Source: Roseomonas sp. (GTDB lineage: Bacteria; Pseudomonadota; Alphaproteobacteria; Acetobacterales; Acetobacteraceae). From it: 64,000 bases of DNA. The stretch is taken from the NCBI GenBank assembly GCA_031180725.1, contig JAPSLO010000001.1:1-64000 (forward strand), given 5' to 3'. The notes beneath the pieces were generated by a model, which had not been told where the DNA came from, did no database searches, and worked only from the letters and a program-made list of their open reading frames with translations. Below, piece after piece: positions 34,501 to 41,689 of the stretch. Both the position numbers and the translations under genes were made by a program. Position 1 is the first letter of the stretch; every line of letters starts with the position of its first letter.

Positions 34501-34662
34501 CTATTTCCGCCGGGACAGCGCCAACACCACCACGATCGCGCCGATCAGGGCGACGGCGACAAGTCCCTGCACCACGCCGAAATTCTCTGCGTCGCGCGAG
34601 ATGAACAGCGCGGCAATGGCACCGGCCGCCACCAGCAGGATACGGAGAAGCCAGCCGATCAC
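34501..34662 (-). CDS. Small two-helix membrane protein coupled to the DUF1003 gene
   Basis: A 53-residue protein starting at a GTG at 34662 that overlaps the DUF1003 stop by four bases (GTGA). Translation gives two hydrophobic helices, IGWLLRILLVAAGAIAALFI (about 2-21) and a C-terminal run including LVAVALIGAIVVVLAL (about 34-49), ending SRRK. The strong overlap and hydrophobic pattern suggest a real gene. It probably sits in the inner membrane with or near the DUF1003 protein. No family known to me. Confidence 0.6.
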   Translation of the reverse strand: MIGWLLRILLVAAGAIAALFISRDAENFGVVQGLVAVALIGAIVVVLALSRRK

Positions 34663-35156
34663 GCGTGCTTTCCTTCCAGCGTCTCGATGCGCGCCAGGGC
34701 GCGTTGCAGCATGTCGGTCAGGTCCGCCATCTGCTTCTCGCGCAGCAGGTCCAGCTTTTCATGCAGCAGCGCAATCTCGGCCTCGGCGCGGATATTCACC
34801 TGGTAGTCGGCCACGGCACGCGCGCGGTCGGTGTCCGACTGCCGGTTCTGGCTCATCATGATGATGGGCGCGGTATAGGCCGCCTGGAAGGATAGCAACA
34901 GGTTCAGCAGGATGAAGGGGTAGGGGTCCCAGCCGCGCTGGCCGAACAGCGCATTGCCCAGGATCCAGGACCCCAGCAGCACCGACTGCACCAGGATGAA
35001 GCGCCAGGAGCCGACCGTGGCGGCGACGATATCGGCCAACCGCTCGCCCAATGTCGGCCTGCGCGGAAGATTGCCGCGCCGCTTCCTGGCGCGGGCGAGG
35101 GCGCGGCGCAGATGCGTGGGCCGGTGATCGGTGGAAGGGGCGGCGTGGGCGGTCAT
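34659..35156 (-). CDS. DUF1003 membrane protein
   Basis: A 165-residue protein of family DUF1003. After a basic N-terminus (residues 1-45) the family signature follows: TLGERLADIVAATVGSWRFI, LGSWILGNALF and DPYPFILLNLLLSFQAAYTA, with two transmembrane helices (about 54-74 and 84-106). A cytoplasmic coiled-coil tail (about 115-163, AEIALLHEKLDLLREKQMAD) follows. The function of the family is unknown. The start at 35156 matches the family; the frame is open upstream but not protein-like. Confidence 0.85.
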   Translation of the reverse strand: MTAHAAPSTDHRPTHLRRALARARKRRGNLPRRPTLGERLADIVAATVGSWRFILVQSVLLGSWILGNALFGQRGWDPYPFILLNLLLSFQAAYTAPIIMMSQNRQSDTDRARAVADYQVNIRAEAEIALLHEKLDLLREKQMADLTDMLQRALARIETLEGKHA

Positions 35157-35293
35157 GCGGGCCTGTCCGTTGCTCCGGGGATGAAGCCTAGGGCAGGGCG
35201 CGGCGGCGGGCGCATGGGCTTCGGAGGGGGCCAGACTTGCGTGTCGGGAGGGTCGGGGGGCGGGGATCAGGTCCCCCCGCATTCCCCGGCACC

Positions 35294-35710
35294 TCAGCCC
35301 GCGACATCCTGCGTCACCACCAGCCGCGCCTTGCGGCCCGGCGCGACTGCCACGATCGCGTTCTGCCGGAAGCGGCGGGCCAGCACGGCCAGGCGGCGGG
35401 GATCGCCTTCGAGTAAAAGGTGTCGTTCGCCCCAGCGGTCATCGCCGCGGCGATCCTCCCGGCCCCAGCCTTCGGCCAGCAGCCGGGTGCGCGCCACTTG
35501 CCGCAGCCGCGCCTGCGCTTTCTCGTTCCAGCCGCGCGGCATGGGGTGGCTGAAGGGATTCCAGGCGGTGATGAAAGCCGCTTGCCGCACGCGTCTCGCA
35601 CGCAGCAGCGCATCCAGCGCGGCGCTGCGCCGCCCGATCCGCGCCACCGCGCCGTTCGCCTCGTAGTTCGTGCGGCGATAGGCCGCCTCCAGCGCCGGCG
35701 GCAGCTTCAT
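35294..35710 (-). CDS. DUF3293 protein
   Basis: A 138-residue protein resembling DUF3293. Signature parts are YRRTNYEANG (about 11-20) and AAFITAWNPFSHPMPRGWNE (about 44-63). A W-GE box (DRWGERHLLLEG) and a C-terminal strand VVTQDVAG follow. No catalytic role is known for the family. The start ATG at 35710 coincides with the stop codon region of the methyltransferase gene upstream, so expression is coupled. A second ATG at 35713 would give one extra residue. Confidence 0.72.
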   Translation of the reverse strand: MKLPPALEAAYRRTNYEANGAVARIGRRSAALDALLRARRVRQAAFITAWNPFSHPMPRGWNEKAQARLRQVARTRLLAEGWGREDRRGDDRWGERHLLLEGDPRRLAVLARRFRQNAIVAVAPGRKARLVVTQDVAG

Positions 35711-36894
35711 CAATCGAGCGCCAGGAGCTGGCCCTTGAGATAGGCGCTTTCCGGCAGCGCCGGATGCACCGGATGGTCCGGCCCCGCCCCGACGCTCGCC
35801 AGGATGCGCGCCTGGCGCTTCGCCCGGTGCACGCCCCAGGCGACGGCGCCGGCGAAATCGGCCAGCCCGACATGATGGCTGCAGGAGGCGATGAACAGCA
35901 TGCCGCCCGGCGCCGTCACGCCCGCCGCCAGCCGCGCCAGCTTGGCATAGCCCTTCAGCGCGGCGGGGATGTCGCGGCGCGTCTTGGCGAAGGCGGGCGG
36001 GTCAGCGACCACCACCTCGAACTTCCGGCCGGCGGACAGCATCCGCTCCAGCTCCTCCAGCGCCTCGGCCTTGCGCGCCCTGACGCGGTCCGCGAAGCCG
36101 GCGCGGGTGGCGGCCTGGGTGGCGAGGTCCAGTGCGTGCTCGCTCCGGTCCAGCAGTGTCACTTCCTGCGCGCCGGCGGCGGCGGCCTGCAGGCCGAAGC
36201 CGCCGAGATGGCAGAAGGCGTCCAGCACCGTTCGGCCGGGGGCGAAGCGGGCCACCAGGGCGCGGTTCGGGCGCTGGTCGAAGAACCAGCCGGTCTTCTG
36301 GCCGCCCAGCAGATCGACCGGGAAGCCCAGGCCGCCTTCCTCCACCATCGCGCTGCCGTCGCTGCCATGCAGCAGGGCGACGCTTTCCTCCAGCCCTTCC
36401 AGGCGGCGCACGGCGCTGTCGTTGCGGGCTACCACCACCCGGGGCGAGAGCAGGTCCTGCAGCGCGGCCAGGATATCGGGCAGGGCGCGGTCCATGCCGG
36501 CGGTATTGGCCTGCACGGCCAGCGCATCGCCATAGCGGTCCACCACCAAGCCGGGCAGGCCATCGGCCTCGGCATGGACCAGGCGGTAGAAGGGGGCGTC
36601 GAACAGCCGTTCCCGCAGCTCCAGGCAGCGCGCCAGGCGGGCGCGGAACCAGCCGGCGTCGCAGGGGGCGGCGGGGTCGGGGTCCAGGAAGCGCGCGGCG
36701 ATCAGGCTGTGCGGGTTGAAGTGCCAGGCGCCGTGCCGCCAGCCGTCATCGCCTTCCAGCCGCACCACGGAGCCGGGCGGCAGGCCGCGCGCGGCGGCGG
36801 TCATCGCGATCTCGTTGGAGAAGGCCCAGGGATGGCCCGCCTTCACGCGGCGGTCGGCCCCGGGGTTGAGCCGGATCAGGGGGCGGTCGGTCAT
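35710..36894 (-). CDS. RlmI-like class I rRNA (cytosine) methyltransferase with PUA domain
   Basis: A 394-residue methyltransferase. An N-terminal PUA-like RNA-binding domain (about 1-75) reads IRLNPGADRRVKAGHPWAFS. An EEHEE-like insert follows, then the SAM-binding domain with GQKTGWFFDQRPNR (about 196-209), VLDAFCHLGGFGLQAAAAG (about 219-237), VVVADPPAFAKTRR and FIASCSHHVGLADF, whose Cys is the expected catalytic residue. It matches RlmI/RlmO-type enzymes that methylate a cytosine of 23S rRNA. It overlaps the DUF3293 gene and is likely co-transcribed with it. Confidence 0.9.
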   Translation of the reverse strand: MTDRPLIRLNPGADRRVKAGHPWAFSNEIAMTAAARGLPPGSVVRLEGDDGWRHGAWHFNPHSLIAARFLDPDPAAPCDAGWFRARLARCLELRERLFDAPFYRLVHAEADGLPGLVVDRYGDALAVQANTAGMDRALPDILAALQDLLSPRVVVARNDSAVRRLEGLEESVALLHGSDGSAMVEEGGLGFPVDLLGGQKTGWFFDQRPNRALVARFAPGRTVLDAFCHLGGFGLQAAAAGAQEVTLLDRSEHALDLATQAATRAGFADRVRARKAEALEELERMLSAGRKFEVVVADPPAFAKTRRDIPAALKGYAKLARLAAGVTAPGGMLFIASCSHHVGLADFAGAVAWGVHRAKRQARILASVGAGPDHPVHPALPESAYLKGQLLALD

Positions 36895-36914
36895 GGCGGG
36901 GGCTTATGCGTCCG

Positions 36915-36943
36915 CTCACCCCCGGATGGCCAGCACCACCCCG
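36915..36943. repeat. 29-bp direct repeat, copy 1: duplicated 3' end of the EamA gene
   Basis: Identical, except for one base, to 39953-39981, which is the 3' end of the EamA exporter gene. This copy, 21 bases upstream of the rRNA methyltransferase start, still encodes the last eight residues (GVVLAIRG) and stop codon on the minus strand but has no gene upstream. It is a scar left when a roughly 3-kb segment came to lie between the two copies. Confidence 0.8.
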
Positions 36944-37029
36944 GCCGGCCGCGACGGGCTGTGTCTGAGCGGCGCCATAACCGATGCCTTCGCCCCGGAG
37001 CGGCCACACGGCGCATGTCCTCGGCCGGT

Positions 37030-38718
37030 CTACTGCGCCTCCTGCCGGGGCATGCGCAGCTCCGGTGTCTCGGCGTTTGGTTCCGCACCGCCGCGGACGT
37101 GTCCGCGCCATGCGGGGAAGTCCAATTCCGGCCCCCCTCCTGCCAGCCCCGCGGCGTCGGCGAGCACGCGCGTCGCGGGCAGGATGATGTCGCAGGCGAG
37201 CCCCGAGGCCGGCCACCGGCAATCGTGCCGGCCGCCGAGCTGGTCCACGATGGTCCCCCGCATCACGCGGGTGCCGAAGCCCCGGCGCTGCGGCAGGCCC
37301 GGGATCGCCGGCCCTCCGGTCTCGGCCCAGTGGAGCCGCAGCGTGGCCGTCTCCGCGTCTGTGTCCCAGGTGACCGCGACCCGGCCGGTCGGCACGGACA
37401 GGGCGCCATGTTTGACCGCGTTGGTGGCGAGCTCGTGCAGTGCCATTGAGAGCGGCTGCGTGGCCTGGGCAGCCAGCATCACTGGAGGGCCCTGGACCCG
37501 GGCCCCTGGGCCGGCCGATCCGCTGGCAGGCGCCAGGAAGGGGCGCAGCTCGCCGCGCACGAGGTCGGCGAGGTCGGCGCCGGCCCAGCGCCGCTCGGCC
37601 AGCAGCGTATGCGCCCGCGCCAGCGCCGCCACCCGTCCCTCGACCGCCTCTGCGTAGGCCCGCGGGTCCTCGGCCGGGGTCAGGCGAAGGGCGGCGAGCA
37701 CCACCGCCAGCGCGTTCTTGGCACGGTGGTCCACCTCGCGCGTCAGCAGCATCTGCCGCTCCTCGGCCCGGCGTCGCTCGGTGACGTCGCGCAGCAGCCC
37801 CGAGACCCGCCAGTCATCCGGCTCCTCCCGTGAGCCTCGCCACACCTCGCCCCGGACCTGCGCCCAGAGCACCGAGCCGTCCTTGCGCAGCGTCACCCGG
37901 AACTCCTCGGCGAGCGCGCCGCCCTCGGCCGCCAGGCGCCGCGCCGCGGCCTCAAGGCGCGGCCGCTCCTCTGCGTGCGCGGTCGCCGCCGCGCTGCGCA
38001 GCGCGAGGGGGGCCGCCTCGCTCAGGCCCAGCAGGCGCCGGAGCGCCCTCGGGAGGGAGTCGCGCCGGTTGGTCCGCGACGCGCTGACCTCGAAGGCGAC
38101 CACCCCAGCCGCCTCCTGCGCCCGGCGCAGGCGGGCCTCGGCCTCGGCCGCCTCGCGGGCGCGCCGCGCCTGCAGGCGCAGTTCCAGCTCGTCCCGGGCG
38201 AGGTCCGCAAGGGCAGAAAGCCAGCGGGCCTCGGCCTCGGTGATGCCGCCAGGCCGAGGCTCCTCGGAGATCACGCAGACCGTGCCGAGAGCGAAGCCGT
38301 CAGGCGTCCGCATCGGCGCCGCGGCGTAGAAGCGGATGCGCGGCTCGTCGGTGACAAGCGGGTTGGAGGCGAAGCGCGGGTCGGCGCGCGCGTCCGGCAC
38401 CACGAAGACTTGGGGCGGGTCGGCCGCGATGGCATGCGCACAGAAGGCGCACTCACGCGGCGTCTGCCGGACCTCGAGGCCGACGCGGGCCTTGAACCAC
38501 TGCCGGGTCTCGTCGACGAAGGTGACGAGCGCGACGGGCGTGCGGAGGAGGTCGCGGGCGAGCATGGCCACCCTGTCGAAAGCCTCCTCCTCGGGCGTGT
38601 CGAGGATGCGGTAGTGGTGGAGCGCCGCGAGCCGGTCTTCCTCGTGCGGGACCGGCGGTGGCCCGGGGGTGTTCCGTTCGGAGGGTGGCGAGGCGTCGTG
38701 CCCGTCATCGGGGTCCAT
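37030..38718 (-). CDS. Soluble sensor histidine kinase, HWE family, with GAF and PAS domains
   Basis: A kinase of about 562 residues. Order (start at 38718): GAF (about 20-175, with RLAALHHYRILDTPEEEAFD and ECAFCAHAI, the latter typical of GAF sensors), a coiled segment, PAS (about 200-310), then the HWE core with His331 in EVDHRAKNALAVVLAALRL, LHELATNAVKHGAL and LHWAETGGPAI. No response regulator lies nearby. Start codons at 38718 and 38766 are both possible; neither has a good ribosome-binding site. The gene lies inside the segment bracketed by the 29-bp repeat. Confidence 0.87.
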   Translation of the reverse strand: MDPDDGHDASPPSERNTPGPPPVPHEEDRLAALHHYRILDTPEEEAFDRVAMLARDLLRTPVALVTFVDETRQWFKARVGLEVRQTPRECAFCAHAIAADPPQVFVVPDARADPRFASNPLVTDEPRIRFYAAAPMRTPDGFALGTVCVISEEPRPGGITEAEARWLSALADLARDELELRLQARRAREAAEAEARLRRAQEAAGVVAFEVSASRTNRRDSLPRALRRLLGLSEAAPLALRSAAATAHAEERPRLEAAARRLAAEGGALAEEFRVTLRKDGSVLWAQVRGEVWRGSREEPDDWRVSGLLRDVTERRRAEERQMLLTREVDHRAKNALAVVLAALRLTPAEDPRAYAEAVEGRVAALARAHTLLAERRWAGADLADLVRGELRPFLAPASGSAGPGARVQGPPVMLAAQATQPLSMALHELATNAVKHGALSVPTGRVAVTWDTDAETATLRLHWAETGGPAIPGLPQRRGFGTRVMRGTIVDQLGGRHDCRWPASGLACDIILPATRVLADAAGLAGGGPELDFPAWRGHVRGGAEPNAETPELRMPRQEAQ

Positions 38719-39062
38719 CTCCCATGGACCCACATCTTCAGCCGGTCCGACAGTATTCCCGCGCATGCGAACGCAGCTGTGATGCCGGGTGCCGTTCCCC
38801 TGGCCCTGAGGAGAAGTTCGCCGGACCCGCCGGCATGTCCTGCGCCCAATCCGAGGATCACCCGCTGCGTTCGGCTCGGCTCCCGAAGGTCTGGCTTCCG
38901 CCCGGAGCGGGCCCTCGTATTGTGGACGAGCATAGCCCATCCCGGTCAACCGATGCCTCCGGCCGGTTCAAGCCAGCGCTCTCAATCTTTCGGCGCACGG
39001 CGCGGGCGCCGAACGAAAGGGTCGCCTGCGCGAGGCCTCGCGGCAACCGCCGCGTTCCTGGG
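38719..39062. other. Gap between the HWE kinase and SnoaL-like genes
   Basis: About 340 bases with no convincing gene. The frame of the kinase remains open to 38949, so part of this may be an N-terminal extension, but its translation is low in information. No repeat or promoter could be singled out. Confidence 0.4.
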
Positions 39063-39476
39063 TCAGGCCCAGCCGAGTTCCTTCAGTGCGTAGCCGTCAT
39101 TCCAGACCTTGGTCATGTGGGCGATCTTTCCGTCACGGAGCCGCATGACGTAGACGTAGTCTGTGCGCGTGGTCTTGCCGGTGGGCGGAACCGGGCCACC
39201 CGCTGTATGCGTGCCGATAAAGGTCGCGAACGCGATTACCTGGCCGCGCTCCTGGTCCTCGGCGAACGCGTGCAGGTCGTAGCGGCCGTCGGTCAGCATC
39301 GTAAGGATGCTCTTCATCCACTCCGTGTAATCTTCAAGCGTCCGGACGTCCGCCAGCGCGCCCGCCTGCGCGGAGAACGATGCGTCGGGCGTGCAGTGTG
39401 CGCGGCACGCCTCCCAGCCACGGCCGGCCTCGCAGGCTTCGAAAAAGGCTTTTGCGTTCACCAGGTTGGACATCAT
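39063..39476 (-). CDS. SnoaL-like/ketosteroid-isomerase-type polyketide-cyclase-fold protein
   Basis: A 137-residue protein of the NTF2-like superfamily. The N-terminal helix NAKAFFEACEAGRGWEACRA, the central TLEDYTEWMKSILTMLTDGR and strands including GTHTAGGPVPPTGKTTRTDY followed by VYVMRLRDGKIAHMTKVWND match SnoaL-like ester cyclases. Family members are hydrolases, cyclases or simple binding proteins, so the reaction is unknown. ATG 39476 is preceded by GGAGGGAG; the next codon (39473) is also ATG. Two palindromes lie upstream, at about -43 and -55. Confidence 0.8.
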   Translation of the reverse strand: MMSNLVNAKAFFEACEAGRGWEACRAHCTPDASFSAQAGALADVRTLEDYTEWMKSILTMLTDGRYDLHAFAEDQERGQVIAFATFIGTHTAGGPVPPTGKTTRTDYVYVMRLRDGKIAHMTKVWNDGYALKELGWA

Positions 39477-39953
39477 GCCTCTCCCTCCGCGCGGCTCTTT
39501 CGCTGCGGCACGAGAGCCTATCCGGATAAGCGTATACGATCCAACCGCTAAGACCGGGTGCGATGCGGCGCCGGCTGCCGAGCGGCGCATAGGACCGGGC
39601 AGATTTCCAGTAGACCATGCCAGATCGCCAAGGACCGCCTTCCACCCATCTCGGGCTGTTCTGAGGCCGCTCAGACACGGTCTGTGAGAACCTGCCTCGG
39701 AATGGCCGCGGACCGGAGACCGCGCCTCGGTGCTGCATCCGCTGCGGGTCAGGCGCAGGCGCTGCACGGCAGCCGCCACCAGCACGCCCCGATGTGCATC
39801 ACCGGCGAGGAAGCGGACCACCGGCCACCGCCGAACAGACGGCCAGCCAGCTCATACAGCGGCGCCGAGAAGACGCAGCACCAAAACACAAGCTCTGCGG
39901 CTTGCCTGGTCATCCATCCGCGGACAGCTTGCAGCCGGCTTCCCGAAAGCCTC
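39477..39953. other. 477-bp gap with palindromes; no gene recognised
   Basis: It lies between the SnoaL-like and EamA genes. A perfect TATCCGGATA palindrome is at 39519-39528 and CGTATACG at 39531-39538, adjacent to each other and upstream of the SnoaL-like gene. A sequence acacggtctgtgagaacctg at about 39675-39694 faintly resembles an IS terminal repeat but was not confirmed. The rest shows nothing. Confidence 0.45.
39519..39538. promoter_or_regulatory. Adjacent palindromes TATCCGGATA and CGTATACG upstream of the SnoaL-like gene
   Basis: Two perfect palindromes lie side by side (39519-39528 and 39531-39538), 43 to 62 bases before the SnoaL-like ATG. On the minus strand the pair could overlap the -10/-35 region. 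No regulator is adjacent. They are listed as candidate operator or promoter elements only. Confidence 0.35.
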
Positions 39954-39981
39954 TCAACCCCGGATGGCCAGCACCACCCCG
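39953..39981. repeat. 29-bp direct repeat, copy 2 (within the EamA gene end)
   Basis: The intact counterpart of 36915-36943: 28 of 29 bases agree, 24 of them in one block (39958-39981 and 36920-36943). Here it encodes the natural C-terminus of the exporter. The distance between the copies is 3038 bp. Confidence 0.8.
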
Positions 39982-40781
39982 CCCACGGTCATGGACAGCG
40001 CCAGCAACTCCCGCACCCCCAGCGGCTCTCCCAGCAGCAGCCCGGCCGCGGTGACGCCGACCACCGGTGTCAGCAGCGTGCCCGCCGCAGCGGCCGAGGC
40101 CGGCAGGCGGCGCAGCGCGCCAAACCAGGCGAGGTAACACAGACCGAGCGGCCCCAGCCCGCCATAGAGCAGCAGCCACCAGCTCTCGGCCGACCATTCG
40201 GACGGCGCCGGATGCTCGAAGCCCGCGGCGCCCACCGCCAGCGGCAGGCAGCCCAGCGCCATCTGCCAGGCGGCGGAAGTGGCGGGCGGCAGGGCCAGCG
40301 GCCAGCGCTTGCCCACCACTGTCCCCAGCGAGAACAGCACCGCCGCCGTCAGCGCGACAGCCACGCCCGGCAGCTTCTCCAGCCCCACATCCAGCCCGCG
40401 CCCCAGCACCAGCACCAGAAGCCCCGCCAGCCCCATCGCCAGCGCCACCAGGCGGCGCCAGGTGATCGCCTCGCCTAGCAAGGCCCAGGCGAAGAGCGAG
40501 GCCCAGACGGGCATGGTGTAGCAGACGATGGTCGCCTCGGCCGCCGCCAGCCAGAGCAGCGAGAAACTGGCCAGCCCCATCCAGGCCGTGACGTTCAGCA
40601 GGCTGGCCAGCATCAGCCGCGGCCAGAGCGCGCGCGGCACCGCCAGCCTCTCGCGCCGCCGTGCTGCGATGGCCAGCAGCAGCGCGACCCCGGCGATGGC
40701 GCAAAGAATGCGCATGGTGAAGGGTGGCACCTCCACCAGCAGCACCTTCATGGCCGGCCAGTTGAGGCCCCAGCCGACCAC
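39954..40781 (-). CDS. EamA-type (DMT superfamily) transporter
   Basis: A membrane protein of about 275 residues with nine to ten helices and two EamA repeats; GLNWPAMKVLLVEVPPFTMR opens the first, and the second ends with LLTPVVGVTAAGLLLGEPLG followed by VRELLALSMTVGGVVLAIRG. Members export metabolites or amino acids. The start is unresolved: GTG 40781 would cut into helix 1, yet the frame stays open upstream to 40877 with no ATG, GTG or TTG before the aldolase stop. A CTG overlapping the aldolase stop (40844) would restore a full first helix. Its 3' end is the source of the 29-bp repeat. Confidence 0.8.
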   Translation of the reverse strand: MVGWGLNWPAMKVLLVEVPPFTMRILCAIAGVALLLAIAARRRERLAVPRALWPRLMLASLLNVTAWMGLASFSLLWLAAAEATIVCYTMPVWASLFAWALLGEAITWRRLVALAMGLAGLLVLVLGRGLDVGLEKLPGVAVALTAAVLFSLGTVVGKRWPLALPPATSAAWQMALGCLPLAVGAAGFEHPAPSEWSAESWWLLLYGGLGPLGLCYLAWFGALRRLPASAAAAGTLLTPVVGVTAAGLLLGEPLGVRELLALSMTVGGVVLAIRG

Positions 40782-40803
40782 CGTCGCCAGCAGCAGCGCT
40801 AAA

Positions 40804-40824
40804 CCGGCGGGATCCGTCCGCCGG
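40804..40824 (-). terminator. Hairpin between the aldolase and EamA genes
   Basis: CCGGCGG at 40804-40810 and CCGCCGG at 40818-40824 form a 7-bp stem with a 7-base loop. It lies just after the class II aldolase stop on the minus strand. If the EamA gene begins upstream of it, the hairpin would be in its coding region, so its role depends on the true start. Confidence 0.35.
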
Positions 40825-40836
40825 GGTGCGCCGCGG

Positions 40837-41625
40837 TCAATCAGCGAAATCGGGCTCTTCCCGCGCCAGGATGCGCTTCACGCTTTCCAGATGCAGGCGG
40901 GCGCTCTCGCGGTCGCCCTCGCGCATCTGCTCATAGGTCATGCGCGCGATCTCTGGCGGCACGGGCTTCAGCTTGCGGCCGGTGGAAAGCGCCAGGCGCT
41001 GCGCCTCCGCCGCGCGTTCCAGGTAGTAGAGGTCGTCCCAGGCCTCGGCCGCATTGGGGCCGCAGACCATGACGCCGTGGTTCTTCATGAAGACGATGTC
41101 GGCTTCGCCGATGGAGGCCGCGATGCGGTCGCCCTCGTTCGTATCCAGCGCCAGGCCGTTGTAGTCTTCGTCCACCACGGTGCGGCCGTAGAATTTAAGC
41201 GCGGACTGCCCGGCCCAGAGCAGAGGCGGGCCTTCCGTCATCGCCAGCGCGGTGGCGTTCGGCATATGCGTGTGGAAGCAGGCCTTGGCGCGCGGCACGT
41301 TCTTGTGGACGCGGGCATGGATGTAGAAGGCCGTCGCCTCCGGCACGCCCTGGCCGGCGATGACATTGCCTTCGAAGTCGCAGATCAGCAGGCGGGATGC
41401 AGTGACCTCGGAGAAGGCCCAGCCATAAGGGTTCACCAGGAACAGGTCGTCGCGGCCCGGCACCACCAGCGAGAAGTGGTTGCAGATGCCCTCGTGCATG
41501 CCCAGCCGCGCCGCCATGCGGAAGCAGGCCGCGAGATCCACCCGCGCCTGGCGCACCGCCTCCGCATCCAGTTCCGAGTTCCGCAGCAGGGCAGGGGCGG
41601 CGGGCCCCCCGAGCGCATGGGCCAT
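40837..41625 (-). CDS. Class II aldolase/adducin family protein
   Basis: A 262-residue zinc-dependent aldolase/decarboxylase-like protein. The fold is recognised by RLGMHEGICNHFSLVVPGRD (about 41-60), NPYGWAFSEVTASRLLICDF and the metal-binding HTHMPNATALA (about 117-127). A further His lies in MKNHGVMVCGPNAAEAWDD (about 182-200). Such proteins cleave phospho-sugars or related hydroxy-ketones; the substrate is unknown. It is divergent from the second carbamoylase gene. Confidence 0.88.
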   Translation of the reverse strand: MAHALGGPAAPALLRNSELDAEAVRQARVDLAACFRMAARLGMHEGICNHFSLVVPGRDDLFLVNPYGWAFSEVTASRLLICDFEGNVIAGQGVPEATAFYIHARVHKNVPRAKACFHTHMPNATALAMTEGPPLLWAGQSALKFYGRTVVDEDYNGLALDTNEGDRIAASIGEADIVFMKNHGVMVCGPNAAEAWDDLYYLERAAEAQRLALSTGRKLKPVPPEIARMTYEQMREGDRESARLHLESVKRILAREEPDFAD

Positions 41626-41689
41626 GGTTGTGTCCTCGCGGCGTTCCGGCCCATGAATCGCAGGCCGGCGCCCGGCCGGCAAGCGGGTG

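Noticed and set aside
39660-39694. Sequence cagacacggtctgtgagaac, faintly like an IS5-type terminal repeat
   Set aside because: No transposase remnant next to it and only a loose resemblance to the candidate repeat at 1072-1085.
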